Positions 33,873-43,141 of a DNA stretch of 64,000 nucleotides are shown here, piece by piece. The notes under the pieces are model-generated. The model was not told the DNA's origin and ran no database searches. It saw only the letters and a program-made list of their open reading frames with translations. Origin of the DNA: Rathayibacter sp. VKM Ac-2804 (lineage in GTDB: Bacteria; Actinomycetota; Actinomycetes; Actinomycetales; Microbacteriaceae). Where the stretch lies: NCBI RefSeq assembly GCF_009866655.1, contig NZ_CP047420.1, positions 2,232,001 to 2,296,000 on the forward strand, given 5' to 3'. A program made the position numbers and the translations under genes. Every line of letters starts with the position of its first letter. Within the stretch, counting starts at the first letter, position 1.

Positions 33873-35963
33873 TCAGAAGCGCGGCGGCAGCGCCGCGAGG
33901 AGCGCGTCGGGCTGCACCGGGAGGTCGCGGACGCGGACGCCCGTGGCGTGGAAGACGGCGTTCGCGACGGCCGCCGCGGTGCCGACGTTCCCGATCTCGC
34001 CGATGCCCTTGCCGCCCATCGGCGCGAGGTGCGGATCCTCCTCGTCCAGCCACTCCGCCCGCAGGTCGAGCACGTCGGCGTTCGCCGCCACGTGGTAGGT
34101 CGCGAAGTCGTGGTTGGCGTAGTCGCCGAGCAGCGGATCGAGGGCGCCGTGCTCGTGCAGCGCCATCGACAGTCCCATGGTCATGCCGCCGAGGAACTGC
34201 GACCGGGCCGTGCGCGGATTGAGGATGCGGCCGGCCGCGAAGACGCCGAGCATCCGCGGCACCTGGATCTCGCCGGAGTCGAGGTCGACCCGCGCCTCGA
34301 CGAAGTGCGCGCCGTAGGCGTAGCGCGCGTACTCGCCCATCCCGGCGACGTCCTCCGTGGTATCGACGACCACCTCGAGCCCCTCCGGCGGCAGCGGCTG
34401 CCCGTCGCCCAGCAGGGCGAGCAGGCGGTGGCAGGCCTTGGTGACGGCCCAGCCCCAGGAGCCGGTGCCCGAGGAGCCGCCCGCGACCGGTCCCTGCGGC
34501 AGCGCGCTGTCGGCGATGACGATCTCGATCCGGTCGACCGGCACGTCGAGCGCGTCGGCGGCGATCTGGGTGAGCACCGTGCGGGCGCCCTGGCCGATGT
34601 CGGTCGCGTTGACCGCGATCACGAAGTGGCCGCCCGGGAGGGCGGTGGCGCGCGCCCCGCTCGGCGAGGTGAGCGCGGGGTAGGTGGCGCCGGCGACCCC
34701 GGTGCCGACCAGCCAGCGTCCTCGGCGGTCGACGCCGGCGCGTGGATCGCGCTCGTGCCAGCCGAACAGGTCCGCTCCCCGGCGGAAGCACTCGAGGTAG
34801 TGCCGGCTCGAGAACGGCGAGCCCGAGTCGGGGTCGACGTCGGGCTCGTTGCGCACCCGCAGCTCGATCGGGTCGATCCCGGCGGCGACCGCGAGCTCGT
34901 CCATCGCCGACTCGAGGGCGTACATCCCGGGGCACTCGCCGGGCGCGCGCATCCATCGGGGAGTCGGCACGTCGAGCGCCGCGACGCGGTGGGTGACCAG
35001 GCGGTTCGGCGCCGCGTAGAGGTGGCGGGTCGCCTCGCCGGTCTGCTCGGCGAACTCCTGGATCGTGGAGGTGTGCGAGAAGGCCTCGTGCGCGATCGCG
35101 GTGAGCCGCCCCTCCGTGTCGGCCGCGAGCCGCACGTGCGAGATCGTCGGTGTGCGGTAGCCGGCCAGCGCGAACATCATCTGCCGGGTGTAGGCGATCT
35201 TGATCGGCCGTCCCGTGATGATCGCCGCCATCGTGGCGAGGACGACGTTCGGCCGCGGCGAGCCCTTGGAGCCGAAGCCGCCGCCGACGTGCTCGCTGCG
35301 CACCCGGATCACGGAGGGATCGAGCGAGAACAGCGTCGCCAGCGTCGACTGCACCGAGCTCGTGCCCTGCGAGGAGTCGAGGACGTCGAGCCGCCCGTCC
35401 GCCCAGGTGACCACCGAGGCGTGCGGCTCCATCGGCGAGTTGAACAGCGCCGGGGTGGAGTAGCGCGCGTCGATCGAGACGGCCGCCGCCGCGATCGCGG
35501 CCTCGACGTCGCCGTCCGAGCTGTCGGTCGGGAAGCCGGCGTTGACCTGCGCCGGGGCGTAGAGCTTCGGCTGGTCCTCGGTGAGCACGACGTCGGTCCC
35601 GGAGTCGACGTACTCGACGCGGAGGGCGGCAGCGGCCTCGCGGGCGTTCTCGAGCGTGTCGGCGAGGACGAGCGCGATCACCTGGCCGCGGTAGGCCACC
35701 GCGTGCGACTGCAGCACCTGCAGCTCGCCGTCGCCCGCGTCCTGGAGCGGCAGCGCGGAGTCGGGCGTGATCACGGAGTGCACGCCGGGCAGCGCGAGCA
35801 CGGCGTCGACGTCGATCCGCTTCACCATGCCCGTGGCGACGGCCGACTGCACCGGCCAGGCGTGCAGCAGTCCTTCTGGCGAGTGCTCGAACGCGTAGCG
35901 CGCGGCTCCGGTGACCTTGTCCCGGCCCTCGAGGCGGGCGAGAGGAGCTCCGAGCGCGGTCAT
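33873..35963 (-). CDS. paoC: Molybdenum-binding subunit of PaoABC/xanthine-oxidase-family oxidoreductase
   Basis: A 696-residue large subunit. Features are the substrate-side GGGFGSKGSPRP, the region RAPGECPGMYALESAMDELA, QGARTVLTQIAADALDVP for molybdopterin-cytosine-dinucleotide binding, and the catalytic Glu in GGKGIGEIGNVG near the C-terminus. Together with the FAD and 2Fe-2S subunits it should oxidise aldehydes or N-heterocycles in the cytoplasm. Its ATG overlaps the stop of the FAD subunit. No PaoD/XdhC chaperone gene is seen nearby. Confidence 0.9.
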   Translation of the reverse strand: MTALGAPLARLEGRDKVTGAARYAFEHSPEGLLHAWPVQSAVATGMVKRIDVDAVLALPGVHSVITPDSALPLQDAGDGELQVLQSHAVAYRGQVIALVLADTLENAREAAAALRVEYVDSGTDVVLTEDQPKLYAPAQVNAGFPTDSSDGDVEAAIAAAAVSIDARYSTPALFNSPMEPHASVVTWADGRLDVLDSSQGTSSVQSTLATLFSLDPSVIRVRSEHVGGGFGSKGSPRPNVVLATMAAIITGRPIKIAYTRQMMFALAGYRTPTISHVRLAADTEGRLTAIAHEAFSHTSTIQEFAEQTGEATRHLYAAPNRLVTHRVAALDVPTPRWMRAPGECPGMYALESAMDELAVAAGIDPIELRVRNEPDVDPDSGSPFSSRHYLECFRRGADLFGWHERDPRAGVDRRGRWLVGTGVAGATYPALTSPSGARATALPGGHFVIAVNATDIGQGARTVLTQIAADALDVPVDRIEIVIADSALPQGPVAGGSSGTGSWGWAVTKACHRLLALLGDGQPLPPEGLEVVVDTTEDVAGMGEYARYAYGAHFVEARVDLDSGEIQVPRMLGVFAAGRILNPRTARSQFLGGMTMGLSMALHEHGALDPLLGDYANHDFATYHVAANADVLDLRAEWLDEEDPHLAPMGGKGIGEIGNVGTAAAVANAVFHATGVRVRDLPVQPDALLAALPPRF

Positions 35964-36979
35964 GCCGCCGCCTCCTCGTCGACTCCGGCGAGCTCGGCCA
36001 GGACGCCGACGATCAGCCGCGCGAGCAGCGGGACCTTGAAGGCGTTCTGCTCGGTCGGCGTCGCCGCGGCGAGCTCCGCCTCCGCCGCCCGGGTGAAGGC
36101 TGTGACGGTCGCGGGGCCGCCGCGCAGCAGGTCCTCGGCGATCCCGGCGCGCCAGGGCGCGTGCGCGACCGCGCCCAGGGCGAGGCGGACGTCGGTGACC
36201 GTGCCGTCGGTGACGTCGAGGGCCGCGGCGACCGAGCCGAGGGCGAAGGCGTAGGAGCGGCGGTCGCGGGACTTGCGGTAGGTCGAGGTCGCCGCGAACG
36301 GGAGCGGCGGCAGCTCGACGGCGGTGATGAGGGCGCCGGCCGGCAGGTTCGTGTCGCGCTCGGGGTGCTCGCCGGGGAGGCGGAAGAACTCGGTGATCGG
36401 CAGGGCGGCCGGCCCGTCGACGGTCTCGAAGCGGATCACGGCGTCGAGCGCGGTGAGCGCGACCGCCATGTCGCCGGGGTGCGTCGCGATGCAGACGTGC
36501 GCCGAGTCCGCATCGGTGGCGATGCCGAGGATCGCCAGTTCGCGGGAGACGCCCTCGAGCGCGGAGCAGCCGGAGCCCGGCTCGCGCTTGTTGCACGGCT
36601 TCGAGACGTCGGTGAAGGAGGTGCAGCGGGTGCGCTGGAGCAGGTTGCCGCCGGTCGACGCCTGGTTGCGCAGCTGGCCGGAGGCGCCGGCGAGCAGGGC
36701 GCGGCTGAGGGCCGGGTAGCGGCGGCGGACGAGCGGGTGCGCGGCGAGGTCGCTGTTCGCGACTCCCGCGCCGATCAGGAGTCCGCCGTCGGGCGTCTCC
36801 TCGACACCGCCGAAGTCGACTCGGCTGACGTCGACGAGCGCGGCCGGGCGCTCGACGCCGAGCTTCATCAGGTCGACGAGGTTGGTGCCGCCGGCGAGCG
36901 GCTTCGCCTCGGGCGAGGCGGCGAGCAGGCGGACGGCGTCGGCGACGTCGCCGGCCCGCTGGTACTCGAAGGTCCTCAT
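35960..36979 (-). CDS. paoB: FAD-binding subunit (PaoB/YagS-like) with 4Fe-4S cysteines
   Basis: A 339-residue subunit of the CO-dehydrogenase medium-chain family. The FAD loops are LAGGTNLVDLMK and ASGQLRNQASTGGNLLQRTRC. CTSFTDVSKPCNKREPGSGC supplies extra Cys residues that in E. coli PaoB bind a 4Fe-4S cluster. It relays electrons from the molybdenum site via the iron-sulfur subunit. Start and stop overlap its neighbours by four bases, so the three genes form one tightly coupled unit. Confidence 0.92.
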   Translation of the reverse strand: MRTFEYQRAGDVADAVRLLAASPEAKPLAGGTNLVDLMKLGVERPAALVDVSRVDFGGVEETPDGGLLIGAGVANSDLAAHPLVRRRYPALSRALLAGASGQLRNQASTGGNLLQRTRCTSFTDVSKPCNKREPGSGCSALEGVSRELAILGIATDADSAHVCIATHPGDMAVALTALDAVIRFETVDGPAALPITEFFRLPGEHPERDTNLPAGALITAVELPPLPFAATSTYRKSRDRRSYAFALGSVAAALDVTDGTVTDVRLALGAVAHAPWRAGIAEDLLRGGPATVTAFTRAAEAELAAATPTEQNAFKVPLLARLIVGVLAELAGVDEEAAA

Positions 36980-37557
36980 CGCGCGGTCTCCGTCTCGCTC
37001 GAGTGCGTGCAGGTGCCGACGTGCGCCTGGGCGTCGTGGACGGCGGGCACGATGTTCGCGTAGGCGCCGCAGCGGCAGAGGTTGCCGCTCATCCGCTCGC
37101 GCACCTCCTCGTCGTCGAGCACGACGTCGTCGACGTCGAGCTCGGCGGTGACGTGGCTGGGCATGCCCTCGCGCGCCTCGGCGAGCATGCCGACCACCGA
37201 GCAGATCTGCCCCGGGGTGCAGTAGCCGCACTGGTAGGCGTCGCGCTCGAGGAAGGCGGTCTGCACGGGGTGCAGCGCGTCGCCGTCGGCCAGGCCCTCG
37301 ATCGTGGTGACCTCGCGGCCGTCGACCGAGACGGCGAGGACGAGGCAGCTGTTGGTCCGGCGCCCGTCGAGCAGCACGGTGCAGGCGCCGCACTGGCCGT
37401 GGTCGCAGCCCTTCTTGGAGCCGATGAGATCGAGCCGCTCCCGGAGCAGATCGAGGAGGGCGGTGCGGTTGTCGACCTCGACCGCCCTCGGCTCGCCGTT
37501 GACGGTGACGTCGATCGCCGTCGACGGCACCGGCCTGGTCTCGCTGCGCTGCGCCAT
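36976..37557 (-). CDS. paoA: 2Fe-2S subunit (PaoA/YagT-like)
   Basis: A 193-residue subunit with two iron-sulfur domains: the ferredoxin-like GCDHGQCGACTVLLDGRRTNSC and the helical QCGYCTPGQICS..GNLCRCGAYANI. All eight cluster cysteines are present. E. coli PaoA has a Tat signal; none is seen here, so the enzyme should be cytoplasmic. TAGCTT (37564-37569, complement) lies six bases before ATG, giving the pao operon its own leaderless promoter 63 bases after modC. Confidence 0.93.
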   Translation of the reverse strand: MAQRSETRPVPSTAIDVTVNGEPRAVEVDNRTALLDLLRERLDLIGSKKGCDHGQCGACTVLLDGRRTNSCLVLAVSVDGREVTTIEGLADGDALHPVQTAFLERDAYQCGYCTPGQICSVVGMLAEAREGMPSHVTAELDVDDVVLDDEEVRERMSGNLCRCGAYANIVPAVHDAQAHVGTCTHSSETETAR

Positions 37558-37620
37558 GCGTGAAAGCTACCCGCGGTCGGCTCTCCGCGAGGGGGCCCTT
37601 CTCGGACGCGGTGCGGAGGA

Positions 37621-38679
37621 CTACCCTGCGCGCGGGGCGGGATGCGCCGGGTAGAGCGCGACCGCCTCCGGAACGACCGCGAAGTCGACCTCGTCGCCGA
37701 GGCCCGCGCCGAGGGCCGCGAGCTGGGCGGGGGAGAGGTCGGCCGCGATGCCGGCGGCGCGGACCCGGACCAGGTCGCCGCGCCGCTCCAGATCGCGGAT
37801 GCGGGCACGGACGCGGTTCGCGCCGGGTGCTCCCGCGGAGACCGGCGCCACGGTGACCGAGGCCGGGCGGAAGGCGGCCGCCGCCCGTGCACCGGCGGCG
37901 ACGGAGCCCGTCCCCCTGAGCTCGACGCCGTCGTCCGTGCGCAGCCCGGTGCCGGTCGCGGTGCCGACGAGCAGGTTGAGCGCGGCCAGCTCGGCCGTGA
38001 ACGGGCTCTGCGGCCGCTCCAGCACCTCGTGGGTCGGGCCGTCCTCGATGACCCGTCCGCCGTGCAGCACCACGACGCGGTCGGCGAGCGTGTAGGCGTC
38101 GAGCACGTCGTGGGTGATCAGGATCGTGGTCCGCCCCGGCAGCACGCGGCGCAGCATCCGCCGCAGCAGCGGCGCGACCGAGACGTCGAGCGCCGCCATC
38201 GGCTCGTCGAGCAGCAGCAGCTCCGGGCTCGGCGCGAGGGCGCGGGCGAGCGCCACCCGCTGCGCCTGCCCGCCCGAGAGCTGCGCCGGCCGGCGGTCGG
38301 CCAGCTCCGCCGCGTCGACCGCGTCGAGCCAGGTGCGCGCGGTCTCCATCGAGGCCGAGCGGCCGGCGCCGGTGCTGCGCGGGCCGAAGGCGACGTTGTC
38401 GAGCACGCTGAGGTGCGGGAAGAGCAGCGGGTCCTGGGCGAGCAGGGCGATCCGGCGGCGGTGCGGCGGCAGGTGCAGGCGGCGGGCGGAGTCGAACAGG
38501 GTCGATCCGGCCAGGGTCGCCCGGCCCTCGTCGGCGCGGAGCAGCCCGGCGAGCAGCTCGACGAGCGTGGACTTCCCCGCGCCGTTCGGCCCGAGGACCG
38601 CCGTGGTCGTCCCCGCCTCGACCCGCAGCGCGACGTCGACGCCGCGGGCGTGCAGCCGCGCGTCGATCTCGAGCGTCAC
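37621..38679 (-). CDS. modC: Molybdate ABC transporter ATPase
   Basis: A 352-residue ATPase with Walker [10 protein letters not shown], signature [15 protein letters not shown], Walker [12 protein letters not shown] and H-loop ITHD. A TOBE/Mop-like C-terminal domain follows from about residue 240 ([21 protein letters not shown]..). Start overlaps the modB stop (ATGA). It energises molybdate uptake; the product Mo feeds the Pao enzyme encoded next on the same strand. Confidence 0.92.
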   Translation of the reverse strand: MTLEIDARLHARGVDVALRVEAGTTTAVLGPNGAGKSTLVELLAGLLRADEGRATLAGSTLFDSARRLHLPPHRRRIALLAQDPLLFPHLSVLDNVAFGPRSTGAGRSASMETARTWLDAVDAAELADRRPAQLSGGQAQRVALARALAPSPELLLLDEPMAALDVSVAPLLRRMLRRVLPGRTTILITHDVLDAYTLADRVVVLHGGRVIEDGPTHEVLERPQSPFTAELAALNLLVGTATGTGLRTDDGVELRGTGSVAAGARAAAAFRPASVTVAPVSAGAPGANRVRARIRDLERRGDLVRVRAAGIAADLSPAQLAALGAGLGDEVDFAVVPEAVALYPAHPAPRAG

Positions 38680-39521
38680 GGGCGCGCCTCCGCCCGGGCG
38701 GCGCGCGGCCCGCGGTGCGCGAGTCCGATCACGAGGACCGCGACGACGACCAGCACCAGCGAGAGGGCGACCGCGGCGTCCGGGTCGGTCTCGCGCTGCA
38801 GGTAGATCTCGAGCGGGAGCGTGCGCGTCACGCCCTGCAGGCTGCCGGCGAAGGTGAGCGTCGCGCCGAACTCGCCGAGGGCGCGGGCGAAGGAGAGGAT
38901 CGCGCCGGAGAGCAGCCCGGGCAGGATGAGCGGCAGCGTGACCCGGCGCAGCACGGTCGAGGGTCGCGCGCCGAGGGTCGCGGCGACGCTCTCGTAGCGG
39001 TCGCCGGCCGAGCGGAGCGCTCCCTCCAGGCTGAGCACCAGGAACGGCAGCGCCACGAAGGTCTGCGCGAGGACCACCGCGGTGGTCGAGAACGCGATCC
39101 GGATCCCGAGCGCCTCGAGGGTGCCGCCGAGCAGGCCCAGCCGGCCGAAGGTGTAGAGCAGGGCGATGCCGCCGACGACCGGCGGCAGCACGAGCGGCAG
39201 CAGCACGAGCGCGCGCACGAGCCCCTGGCCGGGGAAGGAGGTCCGGGCGAGCGTCAGCGCCATCGGCACGCCGATGACGACGCAGAGCAGGGTCGCTGCC
39301 GCGGCGGTGCGCAGGCTCAGCAGGAGCGCCGCGATCGAGGAGTCGGAGGTGACCAGCGGCACGAAGCCGGCCCAGTCGACGCGGGTCAGGACGCCGACCA
39401 GCGGCAGCAGGACGAAGGCGCCGCCGACGACCGCGACGGCGACGACCCAGCGGGGGACTCCGGCGGAGCGGGTCGCGGCGGACCGGGTCACGGCTGACCG
39501 GGTCACGGGCGAGCGCGTCAC
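38676..39521 (-). CDS. modB: Molybdate ABC transporter permease
   Basis: A 281-residue permease with five or six membrane segments and the EAA loop [31 protein letters not shown], typical of ModB/CysT. The N-terminus is a tandem 5-residue repeat ([20 protein letters not shown]) encoded by 15-bp repeats. GTG 39521 overlaps the stop of the HTH-Mop gene (GTGA). Confidence 0.9.
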   Translation of the reverse strand: MTRSPVTRSAVTRSAATRSAGVPRWVVAVAVVGGAFVLLPLVGVLTRVDWAGFVPLVTSDSSIAALLLSLRTAAAATLLCVVIGVPMALTLARTSFPGQGLVRALVLLPLVLPPVVGGIALLYTFGRLGLLGGTLEALGIRIAFSTTAVVLAQTFVALPFLVLSLEGALRSAGDRYESVAATLGARPSTVLRRVTLPLILPGLLSGAILSFARALGEFGATLTFAGSLQGVTRTLPLEIYLQRETDPDAAVALSLVLVVVAVLVIGLAHRGPRAARAEARP

Positions 39522-39922
39522 GCCTTGCCGTTCGGCGTCTCCACCACGACCATCGTCGCCTTGACGATCGCCACCGCGGGCGTGCCGGGCTCCAGGCCGA
39601 GCTCGCGGACGGCCTCGGCGGACATCAGCGAGACGACGCGGTGGGGTCCGCACTGCAGCTCGACCTGGGCCATCACGGTGTCCGAGACCACCTCGGTGAC
39701 GATGCCGACGAAGCGGTTGCGCGCCGAGCGGCCGACCTCGCTGAGGTCGACGGGGAGGATCGCGTTCTGCCGTGCGAGGCGGGCGAGGTCCAGCCCCTCG
39801 ACGACGCTGCGGCCGGAGGCGTCCTTGCTGCTCGCCAGCGTGCCGTTCTCGATCCAGCGGCGGACGGTGTCGTCGCTGACGCCGAGGTAGGCGGCGGCGT
39901 TCCTGATGCGGATCTGCGGCAT
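39518..39922 (-). CDS. HTH plus Mop/TOBE-domain molybdate-responsive protein
   Basis: A 134-residue fusion. An N-terminal excisionase/MerR-like HTH ([24 protein letters not shown], residues 5-28) is followed by a single Mop domain ([44 protein letters not shown]). Mop domains bind molybdate, so it is a candidate sensor or regulator of the mod operon, unlike two-Mop ModE. It lies between modA and modB with three-base or overlapping spacing. Confidence 0.88.
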   Translation of the reverse strand: MPQIRIRNAAAYLGVSDDTVRRWIENGTLASSKDASGRSVVEGLDLARLARQNAILPVDLSEVGRSARNRFVGIVTEVVSDTVMAQVELQCGPHRVVSLMSAEAVRELGLEPGTPAVAIVKATMVVVETPNGKA

Positions 39923-39924
39923 GG

Positions 39925-40746
39925 TCAGGGTGCTCCTGGTTCGGGTGCTCCGGATCCGGGTGCTCCGAATCCGGCGGCGGCGAAGACGGCGCGGCCCTCG
40001 GCGCCGGCGACGGAGGCGGTGAAGGCGGCGGCGAGGTCCGGGTTCGCCGAGCCGGCGACCGGGGCGATCGGGTAGGTGTTCACGGCCTGCGCCGACTCGG
40101 GGAACGCGATCCCGGTCACCGCGTCGCCGGCGGCCGCGACGTCGGTGACGTAGACCAGACCGGCGTCGGCCTCACCCGAGGTGACCTTGCCGAGGACGTC
40201 GGTGACGGACGACTCCTCGCTGACCGGCCGGAGGTCGACGCCCGTCGCGGTCTCGACGGCGGTGGCCGCCGCACCGCAGGGGACCTGGGGCGCGCAGACC
40301 ACCGTCGTCACGCCGTCGCGGGCGAGGTCGGCGAAGCCGGTGACGCCCGCGGGGTTGCCCGGGGGAACCGCGATCTCGAGGGTGTTGGTCGCGAAGTCGA
40401 CGGGATCGCCGGCGATGAGGTCGGCGTCGGCGAGCTTCGCCATGTTCTTCTCGTCGGCCGAGGCGAAGACGTCGGCGGGGGCGCCGTTGCTGATCTGGGT
40501 CACGAGGTCCGACGATCCGGCGAAGGTCAGCTCGATCGCGGTGCCCGGGTGCTCGGCCTCGAAGGCCGCCGCGATCTCGGTGAACGTGCCCTTGAGCGAC
40601 GCGGCCGCGAAGACGGTGATCGAGCCGGACAGCGCGCCGGGGGAGCCTGTGGCCGCGGGCGCCGCGGCGGATGCGGAGCAGCCCGCGAGCGCGAGGACCG
40701 CGGCGCCGGCGGCGAGGACCGCGGTGGCGGTGCGGGGGAGTGGCAT
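39925..40746 (-). CDS. modA: Molybdate-binding lipoprotein
   Basis: A 273-residue solute-binding lipoprotein with lipobox VLALAGC at about residue 23. The ModA sequence is [54 protein letters not shown]. The C-terminal extension [13 protein letters not shown] is encoded by 15-bp repeats (39934-39966). GGAAGG lies seven bases before ATG and a TATGGT box at about 40805. First gene of the mod operon. Confidence 0.93.
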   Translation of the reverse strand: MPLPRTATAVLAAGAAVLALAGCSASAAAPAATGSPGALSGSITVFAAASLKGTFTEIAAAFEAEHPGTAIELTFAGSSDLVTQISNGAPADVFASADEKNMAKLADADLIAGDPVDFATNTLEIAVPPGNPAGVTGFADLARDGVTTVVCAPQVPCGAAATAVETATGVDLRPVSEESSVTDVLGKVTSGEADAGLVYVTDVAAAGDAVTGIAFPESAQAVNTYPIAPVAGSANPDLAAAFTASVAGAEGRAVFAAAGFGAPGSGAPEPGAP

Positions 40747-40846
40747 GGGCAGACCTTCCGGCGTGCGCGAAGCAGGGCCATCTCCGCATCCGCGTCTACA
40801 GCCCCACCATAGTGCCGCAGTCCGGGAACCAGCAGGACGGGTCGAG

Positions 40847-41563
40847 TCAGCGGGTGGCGGCGAGCACCTCCGCGTACCGCTCGCCGGGGTCGAGGGCGAG
40901 GCCCGGCTTGACCGCGCGGGCGGTGTCGTCGGCGAGGACCTCGGTGGCGCCGCTCTCGAGACCGTCGAGGGCGGCCGTCACGATCGCCTCGGGGCTCGAC
41001 TTCGGAGCGTCCGACCAGGAGGCCATGTCGGTGTCGACGAGGCCCATGTGCAGCCCGAGCACCTGGGTGCCCTGCGCGGCGAGGGCCAGGCGCAGGCCGT
41101 CGGTGACGCTCCAGGCCGCCGCTTTGGACATCGAGTACGACTCCGAGCCCGGGAACGAGACGAAGGCGGACACGGAGAGCACGTTCAGCACGGCGCCGCC
41201 GCCGGCGCGGCCGAGGCTCCCGGCGAAGGCGCGCGCGAGCATCAGCGGCGCGAAGGCGTTGGTCTCGACGGTGCGGCGGATCTCGTCGAGGTCGCCGTCG
41301 ATGAAGTCGACCGTGGGGGCGATGCCGGCGTTGTTGACGACGATCGAGACGTCGCCGAGGGTCGCCGCGAGCTCGGCGATGCGCGCCTGGTCGGTCACGT
41401 CGAGGGCGATCGGCACGACACCCGGCGCGGCCTCGATCGTCGAGACGTCGCGCGCCGCGGCGTAGACGGTGCGGGCGCCGCGGGCCGTCAGCTGCCGGAC
41501 GAACTCGGCGCCGATCCCGCGGTTGGCGCCGGTCACGAGCACGACGGAGTCCTGGGTCTGCAT
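40847..41563 (-). CDS. SDR-family oxidoreductase, divergent to TetR
   Basis: A 238-residue classical short-chain dehydrogenase: VTGANRGIGAEFVRQL, VVNNAGIAP and catalytic Ser/Tyr-Lys in LSVSAFVSFPGSESYSMSKAA. The YxxxK appears as YSMSK. ATG 41563 with AAAGG upstream is preferred to a longer frame. Divergent from a TetR gene, with two matching dyads between them, so probably repressed by it. Substrate unknown. Confidence 0.9.
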   Translation of the reverse strand: MQTQDSVVLVTGANRGIGAEFVRQLTARGARTVYAAARDVSTIEAAPGVVPIALDVTDQARIAELAATLGDVSIVVNNAGIAPTVDFIDGDLDEIRRTVETNAFAPLMLARAFAGSLGRAGGGAVLNVLSVSAFVSFPGSESYSMSKAAAWSVTDGLRLALAAQGTQVLGLHMGLVDTDMASWSDAPKSSPEAIVTAALDGLESGATEVLADDTARAVKPGLALDPGERYAEVLAATR

Positions 41564-41573
41564 GGTGGTGCCT

Positions 41574-41640
41574 TTCTGTAATGGTCGATAAAGAACTGGT
41601 GCGACGCACGCTAGCACGTTCCGTAGCGACTGTTATAGAA
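41574..41640. promoter_or_regulatory. Two 22-bp TetR-type dyads with divergent promoters
   Basis: Dyad 1 is TTCTGTA(N8)TAAAGAA at 41574-41595; dyad 2 is TTCCGTA(N8)TATAGAA at 41619-41640. Dyad 1 lies just downstream of the SDR -10 (TAGCGT, complement of 41608-41613). Dyad 2 overlaps the tetR -10 (TAGAAT, 41636-41641). Starts are 45 bases apart. Confidence 0.75.
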
Positions 41641-41647
41641 TCGGCGA

Positions 41648-42199
41648 ATGGCAGGACGACCCCGGGGCTTCGACCGCGACGAGGCGCTCGACACGGCGAT
41701 GCGCCGCTTCTGGAGCGACGGCTACGACGAGACGACCGTCGCCGTGCTCACCCGCGAGATCGGCATCTCGGCGCCGAGCCTCTACGCGGCGTTCGGCGAC
41801 AAGGACGAGCTGTTCCGTGCGGCGGCGACCTGCTACTCCGACACCGCGGAGGCGACGCTCGCCCGGCTGCTCGACGCGCCGACGGCGTGGGAGGCGGTGG
41901 CCGCGGTCGTCCGCTCGAGCGCCGCGGGCTACTCCGACCCGGGCACGCCGTCCGGCTGCTTCGTCCTCAGCGAGCCGCGGCTGGCGGAGCGGCGGCGCGG
42001 CATGGAGGACGGCATCGCCGCGCGCATCGAGCGGGGGATCGCCGAGGGCGATGTGCCGGCCGGCACCGATGCCGCCCGCACGGCCGCCTTCGTCGTCGCG
42101 GTGCTCGGCGGGATGTCGACGCGGGCCCGCGACGGCGGGAGCCCCGAGCGCGTCGCCGAGATCGGCGAGCTCGCGCTGGCCGCGCTGCCGCGCCCGTGA
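41648..42199 (+). CDS. TetR-family regulator of the divergent SDR gene
   Basis: A 183-residue regulator: HTH in TVAVLTREIGISAPSLYAAFGDKDELF, C-terminal domain of the TetR_C type with SGCFVLSEPRL. Leaderless: TAGAAT ends six bases before ATG, and the -10 lies within a candidate operator, so autoregulation is likely. Its stop overlaps an AraC-family gene (GTGA). Confidence 0.9.
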   Translation: MAGRPRGFDRDEALDTAMRRFWSDGYDETTVAVLTREIGISAPSLYAAFGDKDELFRAAATCYSDTAEATLARLLDAPTAWEAVAAVVRSSAAGYSDPGTPSGCFVLSEPRLAERRRGMEDGIAARIERGIAEGDVPAGTDAARTAAFVVAVLGGMSTRARDGGSPERVAEIGELALAALPRP

Positions 42200-43116
42200 G
42201 CGCCGCCGTTCAGCAGCGCCTCGCTCAGGAGCACCTCGCTCAGGAGCACCTCGCCGCGACCGCCGACCTCGCCCGGCGGCACCTCGAGCACCCGGAGCGC
42301 GCCGCCGCGCTGGACCTCCGACTGCACCGGGTCACGGCGCCGACCTCGCTGGTCTACACGCGCTTCCCGCCGACGCTGAGCCTCGTGCTCTCCGGCCGCA
42401 AGCGCTCGATCGTCGGCGACTCCGACGAGCAGTGGGGAGCCGGCCGGTTCCTGATCACGCCGGTCGACCTTCCGGTGATCGCCGCCGTCGTCGAGACCGG
42501 CGAGCAGGGCGACTTCGTCTCGGCGAACTGGCACCTGGACCCGGTGCTCGTCGCCGAGGTCGCGGGGCTGGTCGCGCACCGTCCGGCCGAGGCGGTGCCC
42601 GAGCGGATCGGCACGATCACCGCGGAGCTCGCCGACGCGCTGCACCGGCTGTTCCGGCTCCTCGACGCGCCGGAGGAGATCCCGGTGCTCGGGCCGGCGG
42701 TGTCGCGCGAGCTGGTGCTGCGCCTGCTGCAGAGCGATCAGGCGCCGCGCCTGCTGGCGGCGTCGTCCGCCGTCCGCTCGTCGCCGGTGACCCGCGCCGT
42801 CGACGCGATGACCGCCTCGCTGGCGCACGGCTGGACGCTCGACGCCCTGGCCGCGGAGGCGCGCACGAGCGTGCCGACGCTGACCCGGCGGTTCCGCGAG
42901 CTGACCGGGATGTCGCCGCTCGGCTACCTGCGCCGGCTGCGGCTGGGCGAGGCGCGGCGCCTGCTGCTCGTGCGCGGCGAGACGGCCGCGGGCGCGGCGG
43001 CGGCCGTCGGCTACGCGAGTGCGTCGCACTTCGGCCGCGACTACCGCCGTGCCTACGAGACCACCCCGGCCGCCGACGCCGCGCTGCATCCGGGGCGGCT
43101 GGTGCAGATCGACTGA
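42196..43116 (+). CDS. AraC-family regulator (AraC_N cupin type)
   Basis: A 306-residue regulator with an N-terminal cupin-like domain (LVYTRFPPTLSLVLSGRKRSIVGD..GRFLITPVDLPV) and a C-terminal double HTH (WTLDALAAEARTSVPTLTRRFRELTGMSPLGYLRRLRLGEA..AAAVGYASASHFGRDYRRAY). The N-terminus carries a 15-bp duplication giving LAQEHLAQEHLA. GTG 42196 overlaps the tetR stop, so the regulators are coupled. Targets unknown; the nearby SDR genes are candidates. Confidence 0.9.
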   Translation: MSAAVQQRLAQEHLAQEHLAATADLARRHLEHPERAAALDLRLHRVTAPTSLVYTRFPPTLSLVLSGRKRSIVGDSDEQWGAGRFLITPVDLPVIAAVVETGEQGDFVSANWHLDPVLVAEVAGLVAHRPAEAVPERIGTITAELADALHRLFRLLDAPEEIPVLGPAVSRELVLRLLQSDQAPRLLAASSAVRSSPVTRAVDAMTASLAHGWTLDALAAEARTSVPTLTRRFRELTGMSPLGYLRRLRLGEARRLLLVRGETAAGAAAAVGYASASHFGRDYRRAYETTPAADAALHPGRLVQID

Positions 43117-43141
43117 GCCGCGGCTCTGCGGGGCCCGGGGA

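Noticed and set aside
33873..37557. Xanthine dehydrogenase
   Set aside because: The extra Cys set in the FAD subunit and the three-gene order fit the PaoABC-type aldehyde oxidoreductase better; no purine genes nearby.
43115..43126. Terminator at GAGCCGCGGCTC
   Set aside because: A loop-less 12-bp palindrome cannot form a useful hairpin; it overlaps the araC stop and is common in GC-rich DNA.
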